Of a DNA stretch of 64,000 bases, positions 25,668-36,256 are shown piece after piece. A program made the position numbers and the translations under genes. The notes under the pieces are model-generated. The model worked only from the letters and a program-made list of their open reading frames with translations, had not been told where the DNA came from and did no database searches. The stretch spans positions 23,323,507 to 23,387,506 of the forward strand of contig JAYGXS010000004.1 of NCBI GenBank assembly GCA_036362985.1. Direction: 5' to 3'. Numbering within the stretch: the first letter of the stretch is position 1; each line of letters opens with the position of its first letter. Source of the stretch: Ligula intestinalis. Taxonomy: Eukaryota; Platyhelminthes; Cestoda; Diphyllobothriidea; Diphyllobothriidae.

Positions 25668-26946
25668 AGGAGGCTGTAATACAGCTAGGTAAGTAAAGCA
25701 TTAGTTGTTGGTCTAAGATGCGGGCGCGCATGGTGAAAGGGAAGCGGAAGTGGGAGGAATAGTGATCGAAACAAGGCAGTGGAGATTGCAGCTAAAACCT
25801 GTCAACTGTGATTAAAAGGGGGCAAAGAGCGAGCCTGCGGGAAGGAGGGGGAAAAAAGTGGGCCCCGGGGAGAAAGGGAGTGTGAGTGGACGGGAGAGGG
25901 TTGGGGATTATGTCATTTAAGAAGTTTTTGATCATGCATCATCAGGCTAGTACAGTAATAGAAGTAACTAATCGGCAATAATTAGGGGGGGGAGGGGTGT
26001 TAAGGGATCAAAGGGTCAGATTCCAGTCATAATTTAAGACCAGAGAGGGGGAGGCGAAAGGGACTTCAACAATTAGTTAATGTGGCCCCATCGTTTCTGT
26101 CTCGCGGCTGGTTGGGAGGTGTCAGGACGCAACGTGTTACGGTCTCGCGACGGTCATTTGGTCATAGTTACCACAGCAATGCAAGGTTGGTCATTTGATC
26201 CAGCAGCCCACATAGTTATGGTTTTCTTCTCCCTACTGCAGCAGCCTCTGCAAATCGTTTTTGTGCCTGTTCAATAGCGCTACTGTAATCCCTTTTTCAG
26301 ATNNNNNNNNNNATCTGAAAAAGGGATTACAGTAGCGCTATTGAACAGGCACAAAAACGATTTGCAGAGGCTGCTGCAGTAGGGAGAAGAAAACTATAAC
26401 TATGTGGGCTGCTGGATCAAATGACCAACCTCGCATTGCTGTGGTAACTATGACAAAATGACCATCGCGAGACCGTAACACGTTGCGTCCTGACACCTCC
26501 CAACCAGCCGCGAGACAGAAACGACGGGGCCACATTAACTAATTGTTGAAGTCCCTTTCCCCTCTCCCTCTCTGGTCTTAAATTATGACTGGAATCTGAC
26601 CCTTTGATCCCTTAACACCCCTCCCCCCCTAATTATTGCCGATTAGTTACTTCTATTACTGTACTAGCCTGATGATGCATGATCAAAAACTTCTTAAATG
26701 ACATAATCCCCATCCCTCTCCCGTCCCCTCACACTCCCTCCCTCCCCGGGGCCCACTTTTTTCCCCCTCCTTCCCGCAGGCTCACTCTTTGCCCCCTTTT
26801 AATCACACTTGACAGGTTTTAGCTGCAATCTCCACTGCCTTGTTTCGATCACTATTCCTCCCCCTTCCGCTTCCCTTTCACCATGCGCGCCCGCATCTTA
26901 GACCAACAACTAATGCCTTACTTACCTAGCTTTATTACAGCCTCCT
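25668..26946. repeat. 1.28-kb near-perfect palindrome around an N gap
   Basis: Arms 25,668-26,302 and 26,313-26,946 are inverted copies with only a handful of differences over about 635 bp. Each arm, read outward from the centre, has a degraded coding-like part, a C/T-rich region, CTGATGATGCATGATC (25,939-25,945 minus; 26,669-26,675 plus) and a long pyrimidine tract. The middle of each arm is homologous to the 1,003-1,530 element, so the family is PLE-derived. The 65-codon frames in both arms are mirror images and not genes. Confidence 0.8.
26303..26312. other. Assembly gap (10 N)
   Basis: Ten Ns at the exact symmetry centre of the palindrome, between AT...AT. A gap placed there suggests sequencing or assembly stopped at a hairpin, or that two copies of one sequence were joined. 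Confidence 0.98.
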
Positions 26947-29900
26947 AGCTCCACACTTCCCTGGGCAGTTTATTTGATCTTATGAACACACAATTACCGT
27001 ACACAGTTAAATAAGAAATCACGAACTTCTATGATGTCATTAAGTCTTTGGAATCTCGTGCTTTTGCCTTTTTTCAAATTTCTTCCGGAAATTCCTATTC
27101 TGCTAATAGGATGCCTTCGCTTATCTTCCCGAAGATAACGTTCTCGTTTGGCGGAATTGCAGGTGAATGCGAAAGTTGTCATTGATGGAATTCCCTATTT
27201 CTCTAGCAGCAACACAGAGAGAATAAATAGTTCTCAGTCTGCAGATAAGCAGGGGAATTTCCTTGATAAACATGATGCATTTTCACTCATAAGTTGCTGT
27301 AAAATATCAAATGGGCAAATTTACAGCCGTTCTGCGTAAAGGTTTACTAATGGATATCATCTGGAGCATTTGTGATGCGCAAAGGGGCGCTGGCAATTTT
27401 CATCTTTAACCCCCACATTGTTAACTCGATTCACTCCATAAAAATTAACTTTACTAGGGCCAATGATCCGATTTAAATTCAATGCCATCGTTGATTTAAA
27501 AGAATAACTTAAATTTGCTGAGTCTTCCACTGATTTGTAGAAGTCATTCAACCTCAACATAGATTGATCAACACAAATTGATTAAAAAACTTACAATTCG
27601 CTATCAACAACTGCGAAGAATAGAAGAATTCTCAGTTTCTTATGAATCCTGCCAAAGTTAATCTCCTTACGCTTACCTGATATCACAAACGCGGGACCGA
27701 ATTCATAATATGGGACAGATCATTGCTAAACTCGTTGTCTATCCGTAACAAACATTGGAAAAATAATTGCAACATTCAAACTCCTGTAGAAGGCCATAAT
27801 CGGAGATGAAATAGCAACATGTAGCGGTTATACGGAGTTATTACCAATCATGGAGGCGGGATGCTGTCGTGGAGGTGGCTGCACATGGCCCTGTATTCCG
27901 ATTCTAAATCGATAATCTGCCGACTAGGTTCGTACCCACGGCCCAGGTTTCACAAAACTTTCCTCCCGACATTTCATAGTCTAATGTGAGTGGCTGTAAA
28001 GTCAAAATCATGGCATGTTTTGAAGGTCTGGGTGGTCACTTGTGATATTTTGTTACTCTACCACATAGGCCAGTTACTGTTCATGAATGCGCCTCTATTC
28101 ATCAATTGAAATTTGCGTGCGTTGATAGACAAGACCAAATGAAACAATTAACCTGCGTACGCTGTTAGTGGCTAACACCTATAATGCGTCAGGATCACCG
28201 AAAGACATGGTGGCTGATCAAGGAGTCAGTATCGCACACCGATACACTATCACACAACGCCATCGAGCCATGCGATGTTAAGATCAACAAAGTCGATTTT
28301 AAAATGCATTGCTCATGTACTATACTAGATCACAAACGCGCATTTTCAGTTACACGAGGAGAAATATGTTCCGATTTGTAAAAGTGAAACATTTGCGAAC
28401 GGTAGATAAAAACCCACTTTAAAAAAAATATATTTTTGACTAATAGTTCAAGTGATTTTACAAGGTACAGTAAACAATGTACGTGCAACTCTATTGATAT
28501 TTTGTTGTGGCTCATGATAGTTGTACCATACAGACACCTTGTCACATGTTAGACGTGGCAGCCCCAAACAGAAAGACAGGTGGTGTATAAATTGCTTTCA
28601 TTTCCAAATTCCGACTGCTTTCCGATATTCCTGAATGTTTTTGCAATAAACTGCACAGCATAATTGGATACACTTACTGCCCTGAGTGGTGCCATTATTT
28701 AATATATATATAGTTTAGTTATATATGAGTTGGGAATCTGGTGGGACTTTTAAAGTGGGTTAGAGAAAAGGCTTATCGAGCGTCAGAACAGTTGTTTTAT
28801 TGTTCTGAGCTTTCAAATTCATAAAGGTGTTCATCGTCCTGTAAGAGTTTGAAAACTCAGGACAATAAACCAAATTTTCTGGTGCTGGAAAAAGCTTTGC
28901 CTTTACCCACGCAAACACCTGCAACGCAAACTTGCTCATTCATTTTAAAATGTTTTTTTTTGAAGTTGCAAACAACTATATTCATTCAATTAATATCAGT
29001 TTAAACAGGAAATTTCTTGTTGTGGCTGCACAATTGATAGCACAGTTCTTAACTTTACATAAAATGCTTATTTTCGTACATTTAGGCGAAGAGTAAAACG
29101 TGTAGGAGTAAAGTCAATTCCACTTTGCCCTTTTTTAAAAGGCATAACGACCTTACTCCATAAAATTTCACTTTCTTAGTTTTTATATATTCATTTTTTA
29201 ATATAACGCTGTCCTAAGCATCTTACATTTTCTAAATTTTTCGTGTTGGATTCAGTAGTGGACCTAACCACGCATACCTTGTGATATTTAACACTAATTA
29301 TTTTAAGCATTTACATCAGAATACTAGAAGTCCTATTGATGTTCAGAAGAAACCGGTTAGCTCATATGCCATTTACATGTCACTTTTCGCCCGAACAGCT
29401 ATTATATGATTATACTCCACAGGTAAATGCAACTTGAGTAAGTGAATATTAGCCATGCAAAAGAAAAATGGGTGTTTTCTGAATGAGCTGATGAAGGTTA
29501 ATTTTGGTATTTAACCAAAAAATGCAGATTTGTTGCAGTATATTTAAGACGTGAATGCAGCGAAAAGCATGCTGTGTAGGTGTAAATACACGCTTTATTT
29601 TTAACAAAGTTGCTGCCGGCGATTACAGTTTTTGCTTTAAAAGGTATTTAAGGAACAATGTTACATCCGAGACAACACACCACATCAAAGTAAGGCCCGT
29701 GACGTATATTTGAATGCCTTTTTCGAGAATCCTATTTTTCTCAAAGGAATCCGCAGTATCTAGGCCTCAACTGCGTATAATGAAAGCACTGCGTCTTTCC
29801 GTCATAGCTGTCATCATATTGCATCACATCATTCTGGAATCATCCGACAAAGACAGTGCAGGTGCACTTCGAAAGCCTAACCACAGGAGGATTTATAGGA

Positions 29901-30200
29901 AGGCGGCAGGCCATGCCGACATCCCCACGAACACATGCCCGCGACTAACGTGCAAAACAAGTGCATAAACAAGTATAGTAAACCCTTACGACCTAACATG
30001 ACGGAACAGTTGGCTCCTAAAAAGCCTGTTTTAATATTCTTGCCCTTCAGCAGCGATAACGTCTTAAATACCGTCAAGAGACGCCTTCTTTACGCAATTG
30101 AAAGAACATACTATTCTGTTTAACGCATATTTTGTACCCCAGCTAAGCCCTTACCAATTCCTTGTGCGAAGAATGCATTACCAATATACGCCAATTCCAA
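26947..30200. other. Intergenic, one weak ORF
   Basis: AT-rich DNA. 27,830-27,960 is less AT-rich, with a B-box-like GGTTCGTACCC, and may be an old SINE. A hammerhead-like CTGATGA plus six-base-pair stem lies at 29,488-29,520. Confidence 0.4.
29780..29968 (+). CDS. Possible small secreted peptide (62 aa)
   Basis: ATG at 29780 opens MKALRLSVIAVIILHHIILE, which has the n- and h-region layout of a signal peptide, followed by a basic stretch (RKPNHRRIYRKAAG) and a tail with two cysteines (CPRLTC). The frame is also open upstream. No family is recognised, and length is within chance, so this is offered only because of the leader-like start. Confidence 0.2.
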   Translation: MKALRLSVIAVIILHHIILESSDKDSAGALRKPNHRRIYRKAAGHADIPTNTCPRLTCKTSA

Positions 30201-30239
30201 TTGTGTTTATGAATTTAAATGCACTTGGGGATATAAGTA

Positions 30240-30460
30240 TATAAGGCGGACACAAAGGCAATTGACAGTCAAAGTCAATGAGCACTTGCCTAGTTGGCTA
30301 TTCAAACAGGAAAATAGAACCCCTCGATCTTCCATTACAGAACACTTGCTAGATACGGGTCGTTCAGTGGACCCTAGAACTTATTTTCGAATACTTGTTC
30401 GGGCACGAAAAACTCGTACCTTGCGGTACCTGGAGACTTCCGCGGTCGAAACCTGACCTA
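30240..30460 (+). pseudogene. PLE GIY-YIG C-terminal remnant
   Basis: The frame 30,262-30,456 encodes EHLPSWLFKQENRTPRSSI, then TEHLLDTGRSVDPRTYFRIL and LRYLETSAVET, which aligns with the remnants at 17.8 and 33.8 kb (W...S(I/L)..HL.DT...D...(A/Y)F). C/T-rich sequence follows to about 30,650, as in other PLE 3' ends here. RT and the start are missing. Confidence 0.6.
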
Positions 30461-31462
30461 TATGAACAGTCGGAACGTAAGGTTAACCTACTTTTGCCTT
30501 GGTAACATTCAGCTCCTTGATTTACGCAGTCACCCGCCCACCTTTTTGCCTTAACCCCTTTTTTCTCTGTTATTTCTTCACGCATTGTTTTAACTCTCTT
30601 ACTTTACTAATAAGCCTTCGTGACCATGCCCTATAACCCCTTTGCCCTTTGTGTACGAATTCAATTTTGCATTTTTTCAATCGCTACGCATATTATGCAT
30701 TAAGAGGAAGGAGCTGAAAAACTCTCCCGACATTTTATGGATCCGATAAATTCTGCTGTTTTTCCCATCTTCAAAGACAGTAAGTTAAGTTGAAAATTGG
30801 TCATTAAAGTAATGCGGTGCACCATACTGGCAGCACAGGTGCTAGCTAAAAGCCAATGCGGAGTTTTGCCGCTATTCAGCTGCTGCATGACAGATTTGCG
30901 ATGGGTTTAGCTCTTCAGTACATTACCGAGCATTATCTGTGTGCTTTCTGGATAGTGGTGTTGACATGCGCCCTCTTTGCTACCCAGACCCTAAAAAACA
31001 AGCTACTTGCTCCTTAATGTTAAAACCGGTAGCGCAGTGTTCTAGCAACAAATCCATTGACAAGCTTCTTCGCTCCTCATCCATCAGACAGGTATTTTTG
31101 CACAGACTGACTGGCTGACTGACTAATTGGACTTGAAGACTGGCTCACACGCGCCGGAGAAAATTGGCTTCAAGTCTTTGCCAAAGTGCCGATTATTTTC
31201 ATGCAGACCTACCCCTTAGACTTTATCTCCTGTGTACTTTCTGCTAATGGTCGGATATTGCGTAACTCCGCCTGGCGACCGTAAGGCAACTTTGTACGCA
31301 TTGTGACAGGTAGTTCAACGCAAACTGGAAGGGCTACCCTGTTCTTAGATCTATAAGCCGACAGGAGGGAGTCTTTTCATATCGTACATTTTGCTCTGTG
31401 GTCATAGAAAAGCACCCTTGCGTGTCTGTTTGGATTCCTTAATGCAGTATCATGAAGTGTAA

Positions 31463-31582
31463 ACCAGAAATTGATGAGTCCCCATCAAAATAAGCAGAAC
31501 CGGCATTATTTGTATGCAGTCTTTTTGTCGTCGGTCAATGTGCATCCTACCTCCCAAGCGACTTTTATCTGTTAGAGATTGC
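31463..31582 (+). repeat. Direct repeat, copy A
   Basis: About 115 bp sharing CATCAAAATAAGCA, a TATGCAGTCTTTTTGTCG block and GTCAATG with 32,605-32,724, about 70% alike and in the same orientation. The pair flanks the tRNA-ended element at 31,859-32,450. Confidence 0.55.
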
Positions 31583-31858
31583 GAAAAAAATGGAGAGAAT
31601 ACGCTTTCATTGTAAAAGTAAAATTCTAAAATTTTCAGCAAAAGCCTCCTTCATTCATATGGTCAGCATACATGAGTTTGTATGAAAAGATGCAGTTGGC
31701 CATCTGAATTTCGGTCTTGCCACATGTAAGCCATCGGGTCAGAGATGGGAACACAGAACGTTTATATGCCAAGGAGAGTTAGCGAGTTTGTATAAAAGTA
31801 TGTAATTATTATGCGCTCAGTTCTAGATAATTTATATAATTCATGTGACCAACTTAGC

Positions 31859-32450
31859 GGCCTCGGTGGGATTCAAACCCACGTCAGCAGGTACAAGGCT
31901 TCAGTAAAGCCGACGATCTAGCTACCTGAGCTAAGAGGTCACATTGGGAGCCGTAAATTTAATTACACTTGGTTCCAGTTACCCTACCAGCCTACTTCAA
32001 CCTATGGGATCCACCAATTATGACGACGATAGACTGACTGTTCAAATAGGATCTCCTAAGTACTACATTTAGAATGCAAGGAATTACCACCAGGTGCAGA
32101 TGATAATAATCCATCTGACCCACCTACTTGTCGTGGAATCAAAGATTATAAAGGCTTCCGAGTTTTTCACAACTAGGTCAAATGATTTTTTTTCAAATTT
32201 GTCGAAATCTCTGCTAAGTAGATATGTCTGGTGGTCTTCTGTTGGATTCTAGATAGATTGCTTAGGATATCATGCTTGAGTAGTCAGTTTGCTGTCATCA
32301 TAATTAGTGGATTCCATACGTTGCAGTAGGCTAGGCGGGTTACTGAACCCAAGTGTGCTTAAATTCACAGGCTTGTTGGTGGGGCCTCGTAGCTATAACG
32401 CTGACTACACTGAGATTTCCTTGCTGGTGCGGGTTCGAATTCCGCCAAGA
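31859..32450. mobile_element. Inverted element with tRNA-like ends, copy 1
   Basis: Both ends are tRNA-like and face outward: minus 31,859-31,940 with TTAGCTCAGGTAGC (A box) and GGGTTTGAATCCC (B box), plus 32,381-32,450 with CGGGTTCGAATTCCG. Homology continues inward for about 200 bp on each side (TTACACTTGG, CCTACT.CAACCTATGG, ATCCAC.AATTATGA). It is two diverged tRNA-SINE-like arms fused tail to tail, or one foldback element. The left head is 82 nt with two acceptor-stem mismatches, so not a working tRNA. Confidence 0.6.
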
Positions 32451-32604
32451 TTTTCACAAGTGGGTCAAAGGAAACCAATTCTCTATGCATGCATTTATTG
32501 ATGTGCCCTGCTTGATCGCAGATGTAGCCAGTATTCGTCTCAAATTTTGAGCGTATTTTTGGGACAACCCTGAAACAATTGTGTCTGAACCTATGAAAAT
32601 GGAA

Positions 32605-32724
32605 ATCAGAAACTGCCTGGTCTCTATCAAAATAAGCAAAACGAGCTCATACGTACGCAGCCTTTTTATCGTACGTCAATGAACGTCAAATATTCCAAGT
32701 GTCGTTCATCTGTGAGGTGAAATT
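32605..32724 (+). repeat. Direct repeat, copy B
   Basis: Partner of 31,463-31,582 in the same orientation, on the other side of the tRNA-ended element. Confidence 0.55.
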
Positions 32725-32794
32725 ACATCGGATTAATGTGATTGCAGGTTTTATTTGTTTGAAAACACTCGTATTATCTGGTAGTCTAGGCACA

Positions 32795-32990
32795 TATTAT
32801 TGCCGGTAAAGACAAGGAAGACTGGGATGGCCATTTCTGGCTTACTAGCCATCGTCAGCCAGTCATACCCAGACCCAAGTGGTGCCAAACTCAAGCCTCG
32901 AACGCGCGACCCTTTTAATCATGTCAAATGGCCTAATCATTGAGCCGTGAGCTCGTTGTCTAGTCTGTTAAGGCCAGGGGATACTGACAC
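32795..32990 (-). mobile_element. SINE with tRNA-like head and hammerhead ribozyme
   Basis: On the minus strand, an A-box-like CGGCTCAATGATTAGG and a B-box-like GCGTTCGAGGC about 40 nt further on form a pol III promoter head. About 45 nt after it comes a complete hammerhead core (32,820-32,864). Fragments of the same element lie at 53,935-54,073 and 61,291-61,393. A pol III SINE carrying a hammerhead is the layout of the schistosome Sm-alpha family. Ends are approximate; no target duplication was seen. Confidence 0.65.
32820..32864 (-). ncRNA. Hammerhead ribozyme
   Basis: 5' to 3' on the minus strand: stem I GACUGG; CUGACGA; stem II UGGCU-AGUA-AGCCA; GAA; stem III AUGGCCAU; C; stem I CCAGUC. 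Stem I pairs 6 of 6, stem II 5 of 5. Every strictly conserved core base (CUGANGA, GAA, A15.1-U16.1, H17) is present, with AUC as cleavage triplet. Stem III is an 8-nt palindrome: it can fold as 2 bp with a GGCC loop, or pair between two molecules, as in known minimal and dimeric hammerheads. Cleavage is predicted after the C. Confidence 0.85.
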
Positions 32991-33039
32991 TAGTTGAGGA
33001 ACGTTCACCTGAGCAATAACGGTCAGGTCAGGTCAGGTG

Positions 33040-33540
33040 CGAAATTCATCACGCCAATGTCGTATTTGGATTTTATCTGCTGTTAACTGTGTGTATGATT
33101 TGGCCCACTTGGCCAAAACGTGTGTCCTTAAGCCCGTTTAGTCATCCACTTATGACCCATGTCCTTTGTATCGTCCTGCTAACGCACCTTGTCGCATGTT
33201 CTGACCCTTTGACCTCGTTGACTGCCTTCCCATTCGGTGACATACTGTGAGCTTTATTCCCGTGCGCTTATTCACCAGTCCCCTTTCCGGCACAGAATTG
33301 CCTCTACCCACGTCCACCCACGGGCTTTGTTCCCCGCAGTGTGTCCTTATTCGCTCCGTCGTTCTTTTATTACCTGCCCCATGTGCTTATGCCTCTATAA
33401 ACTAGCACTAACGCGTCTGCGTCATTCAAACGACTGCTGGTCTAAGCACATCGAATATATGTCCACCCTCCTTTTGATTTCTACCTCTTATTGTTTACCT
33501 ATCATGCATTGTAAACTTTACTGTTTATTTCTATAGAACC
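33040..33540. other. Pyrimidine-rich unassigned stretch
   Basis: C/T-rich sequence with a 99-codon frame (33,237-33,536) of low complexity and no recognisable domain. Probably part of a repeat, given that repeats flank it on both sides. Confidence 0.35.
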
Positions 33541-33811
33541 ACGGAACGAATAACTGAGTTATCTGACTTTCTTGTGACATCACTTCTGACATCGGGCGCC
33601 TATATTCAGATGACGAAAACCGGTACAGCATAAAGAAACACTGTACTAACAGCAGTTATGGGAGTTGCTCTTCAGCATTTCTAACATCAAGTGACTCGTA
33701 TTAACTCTTAGAATCCACCCAATTCAGTGAATAAAACTGCCTTATGATCAGATATCCCTTATAAAATGAAGACAAACTGCAGTTGAAGGCCATATCGATG
33801 GGTATTTATTC

Positions 33812-34430
33812 TTTTAAAGGCTCCTGTAGAGCGGGATACATTGGCTGAAAAACGAGGCACCTGGAAAAGAGAATGCTTAAACATATGTCGGCTTGGCTGA
33901 GTAAAAATGGAACTATATCGCTCTCGCCTTCCCTTCTCACACACCTTGTTGATACAAAGCACCGAGTCGATCCTATGGAAGCCTTCCAAGCTGTCTGCGG
34001 GGCACCAACCGACTCCGCCAACGGGACTAGCGTGAGCCGAGGAAACTGTTGTACGGCTAGCGAATCTAGCACTAGTCAACAAAATACGCTAATACGGACG
34101 CCATGTCTTGCTGACCGACGCCGACGCCGACGCCCGATGGCGATCCCATCCCTCTCCCACGCTCTGATGACTGTTGTTCACTTTATCCACTTGAAAGTCA
34201 TTTTCACTCCTCGTACTCGACCCCTAACTACTGTTTGTAGCCTACCAGACGCGCTCTCCCCCTGTCTAGTGAAATCTACACGCCGATCTCGCCATGTGGA
34301 TGGTGTGAAAATGTTCAGTCTTTATTATAACGCATTTGTAAACACTGCCTAACTATGATCTTTTCATTATCGATGCAATTGTACAGAGCTGATGATAAAT
34401 TGCCGACAACATACGTTTTCAAAGTAGATT
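33812..34430 (+). pseudogene. PLE 3' end remnant
   Basis: APVERDTLAEKRG in one frame is followed, after a frameshift, by MSAWLSKNGTISLSPSLLTH, LVDTKHRVDPMEAFQAVCGA in another, matching the 17.8-kb fragment. A C/T-rich segment follows, then GAGCTGATGATAAATTGCCGACAAC at 34,387, a diverged form of the signature that ends the 17.8-kb element. The coding part is interrupted by at least one frameshift. Confidence 0.6.
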
Positions 34431-34799
34431 TTGGTTTACTTATCAGTTTGAAAAGTATTTTGGTTGCCCATCTGCTGGGATAAGTAAGAATCCTCTCCGA
34501 GCAGATATGCTTACCAGTAAATTTAGCAAACATAGAAATTTTGTACTATTCCAGCAGTATATACACGATATGAACTCCGTTAAATCACCGCATATACCCA
34601 TCTTATCCTTCTGTGATGACGTTCAACTGCGCGAAACAACGATAAATAGATCAGGTCGACATTCAACACTCCTAAGCAGAGAATTCATTTGCCTTAAGTT
34701 AGTAAAATAACTGTATGTAAATCTGTACGTTTCATTTCTGAAAAAAATACAATTTTCCATGGCAAGGCCAATATGTTCGGATCATACGAAATATATAAC

Positions 34800-34875
34800 T
34801 GGACATTAATATGCGTAAGGACTCGGGGTCCAGATATGTGATCGCGTTCATCATGGCGCGAAGAAGAAGAAAAGG
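34800..34875 (+). repeat. Fragment related to the 37.5-kb palindrome arm
   Basis: ACTCGGGGTCCAGATA, ATCGCGTTCATCATGGCGCG and AAGAAGAAGAAAAGG align with the left flank and arm of the palindrome at 37,490-37,560. Confidence 0.4.
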
Positions 34876-35171
34876 TGGCGGGTTCATGGTCCTACTCACT
34901 ATGCTTGCTAGCCTTCCCCATGTCAACCGGCGGGCTGATTAGTCGTTGCTGTTCACTTGGGTTGTTCTGCGCTTCACAAGGGCATCGATGGGACAGTTTT
35001 GGATATTGTCCGTGTGACTTCCGATCCTCATCCCTATTTTCCAAGAATATAGGCCTCCGGGTCCGCGTGTTTGTTTGCCATACTGGCTCTGTCCGAATTT
35101 ATCCGAGCCTTGTGAAAATGGCTTGGTGGACAACAGGGGTATAATACAGGGCAGATAGCAAGACTGGCTAA

Positions 35172-35405
35172 CTTAAGACCACCAGACGCAGCGACTACAC
35201 TACCCTACACCGGCTGGACCCGTCTATACCCGACTGCTGTCCCGACTGCGGCGTCTCGCCGCATGACTGCCGTCACCTCTTCGCCTGCAGTTCCCGGTCG
35301 GACACCCTACTCACCCCCGAGGACCTTTGGCTCAAGCCGGCCGAGGTCACAGCCTTTCTCCGTCTCCCAACTGCACCCAGTTTTGACTCCAGCGGGAACT
35401 CCTGA
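35172..35405 (+). pseudogene. Non-LTR retrotransposon C-terminus (zinc-knuckle region)
   Basis: Translating from 35,172 to the TGA at 35,403-35,405 gives RRSDYTTLHRLDPSIPDC, then CPDCGVSPHDCRHLFACSS, then LTPEDLWLKPAEVTAFLRL. The C..C(8)H...C spacing and the LTPEDLW tail are typical of the end of LINE proteins of the Jockey/I type in invertebrates. A stop at 35,169 and a frame change cut it off from upstream coding (ARLANLRPP in another frame). Truncated and dead. Confidence 0.7.
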
Positions 35406-35935
35406 TCCAAGATGGGCTACCAACCAACCAACTTCACTACCCTGATCATGAAGACATAAAGGGTTCCTAAACGAAAGTTCAAATATAATTCGGTCCACGA
35501 ACTCGCCACCTCTTCATCTTATTCTTTGGCAAATGATGAATGCGATGTATATTTGCTCCGTATGAAACTATGTATAACATTTGAATGGACTTGACGGGGT
35601 CAGTTTCGATTTCGGAAAAAATATTTAAATCGGAAGCATGACCTCTACATCAAAGGCAAAGTAAAATGTACACACGTGGACCAGAGACGTTTGAAATGAA
35701 GAGGAACAACGACAAGAAGTTCGCGGAGTCGCTGGAAAAAAGAACTAAATTTGCCTGACTTTTTGGATTCATGCTCTTCAGAGTCAGCATTATATATTTT
35801 GAGTAATTCTTACATTCAGTCGCTATGCAATCCCACACCAATGGCAGTTAACCGTTCACCCCCTCACTGAGGATAGTTGCATTATGATGCGATAGTGATG
35901 TAAGAGCCAACATTCGGATCATGAATCGCCGCAAT

Positions 35936-36256
35936 TTAATCACCCATATTGGATGTTTGCATGATGATTGCTCGGGCAGCTTGCTCCACGATGCTTGTAT
36001 TGGAAATAGTGTTCACTTGCTCGCTCTGTGAGTGGCTAACTCCTTTGGCCAACCTGAGTCTCGTCATGGAATATGGGGTGGGAATTTCATTGCATACGTC
36101 AACGGGATGGAAGCCCTCGAACCATGACTCAAACAAATCATGGCTCACGGGTTTGTCGCCTATCGCGAGAGGTTCCACTGCACCGAAAATGAACGTGCGG
36201 CTGTGCCTTGTCGAATGAGCGGTGACTTGAGAGTTGGTATCCTTCCTCTCGACAAG
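35936..36256 (-). CDS. Unidentified open frame, possible terminal exon
   Basis: A 106-codon open stretch ending GDTAA-type at 35,936 (last residues QTSNMGD). Composition is balanced and protein-like (GDKPVSHDLFESWFEGFHP, YSMTRLRLAKGVSHSQSEQ). It begins after a TAG that could be part of an acceptor (ggtag|CTTGTC), though no pyrimidine tract precedes it. No family recognised; could be a transposon remnant, a last exon or chance. Confidence 0.2.
   Translation of the reverse strand, partial: LVERKDTNSQVTAHSTRHSRTFIFGAVEPLAIGDKPVSHDLFESWFEGFHPVDVCNEIPTPYSMTRLRLAKGVSHSQSEQVNTISNTSIVEQAARAIIMQTSNMGD

Noticed and set aside
26080..26535. Two 65-aa near-identical proteins
   Set aside because: Mirror images from the two arms of the palindrome.
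31859..31940. Possible true tRNA gene (anticodon loop TTACTGA, minus strand)
   Set aside because: Two acceptor-stem mismatches, an irregular D arm, and homology that extends 200 bp beyond the tRNA-like part into a repeat; it is a repeat head.
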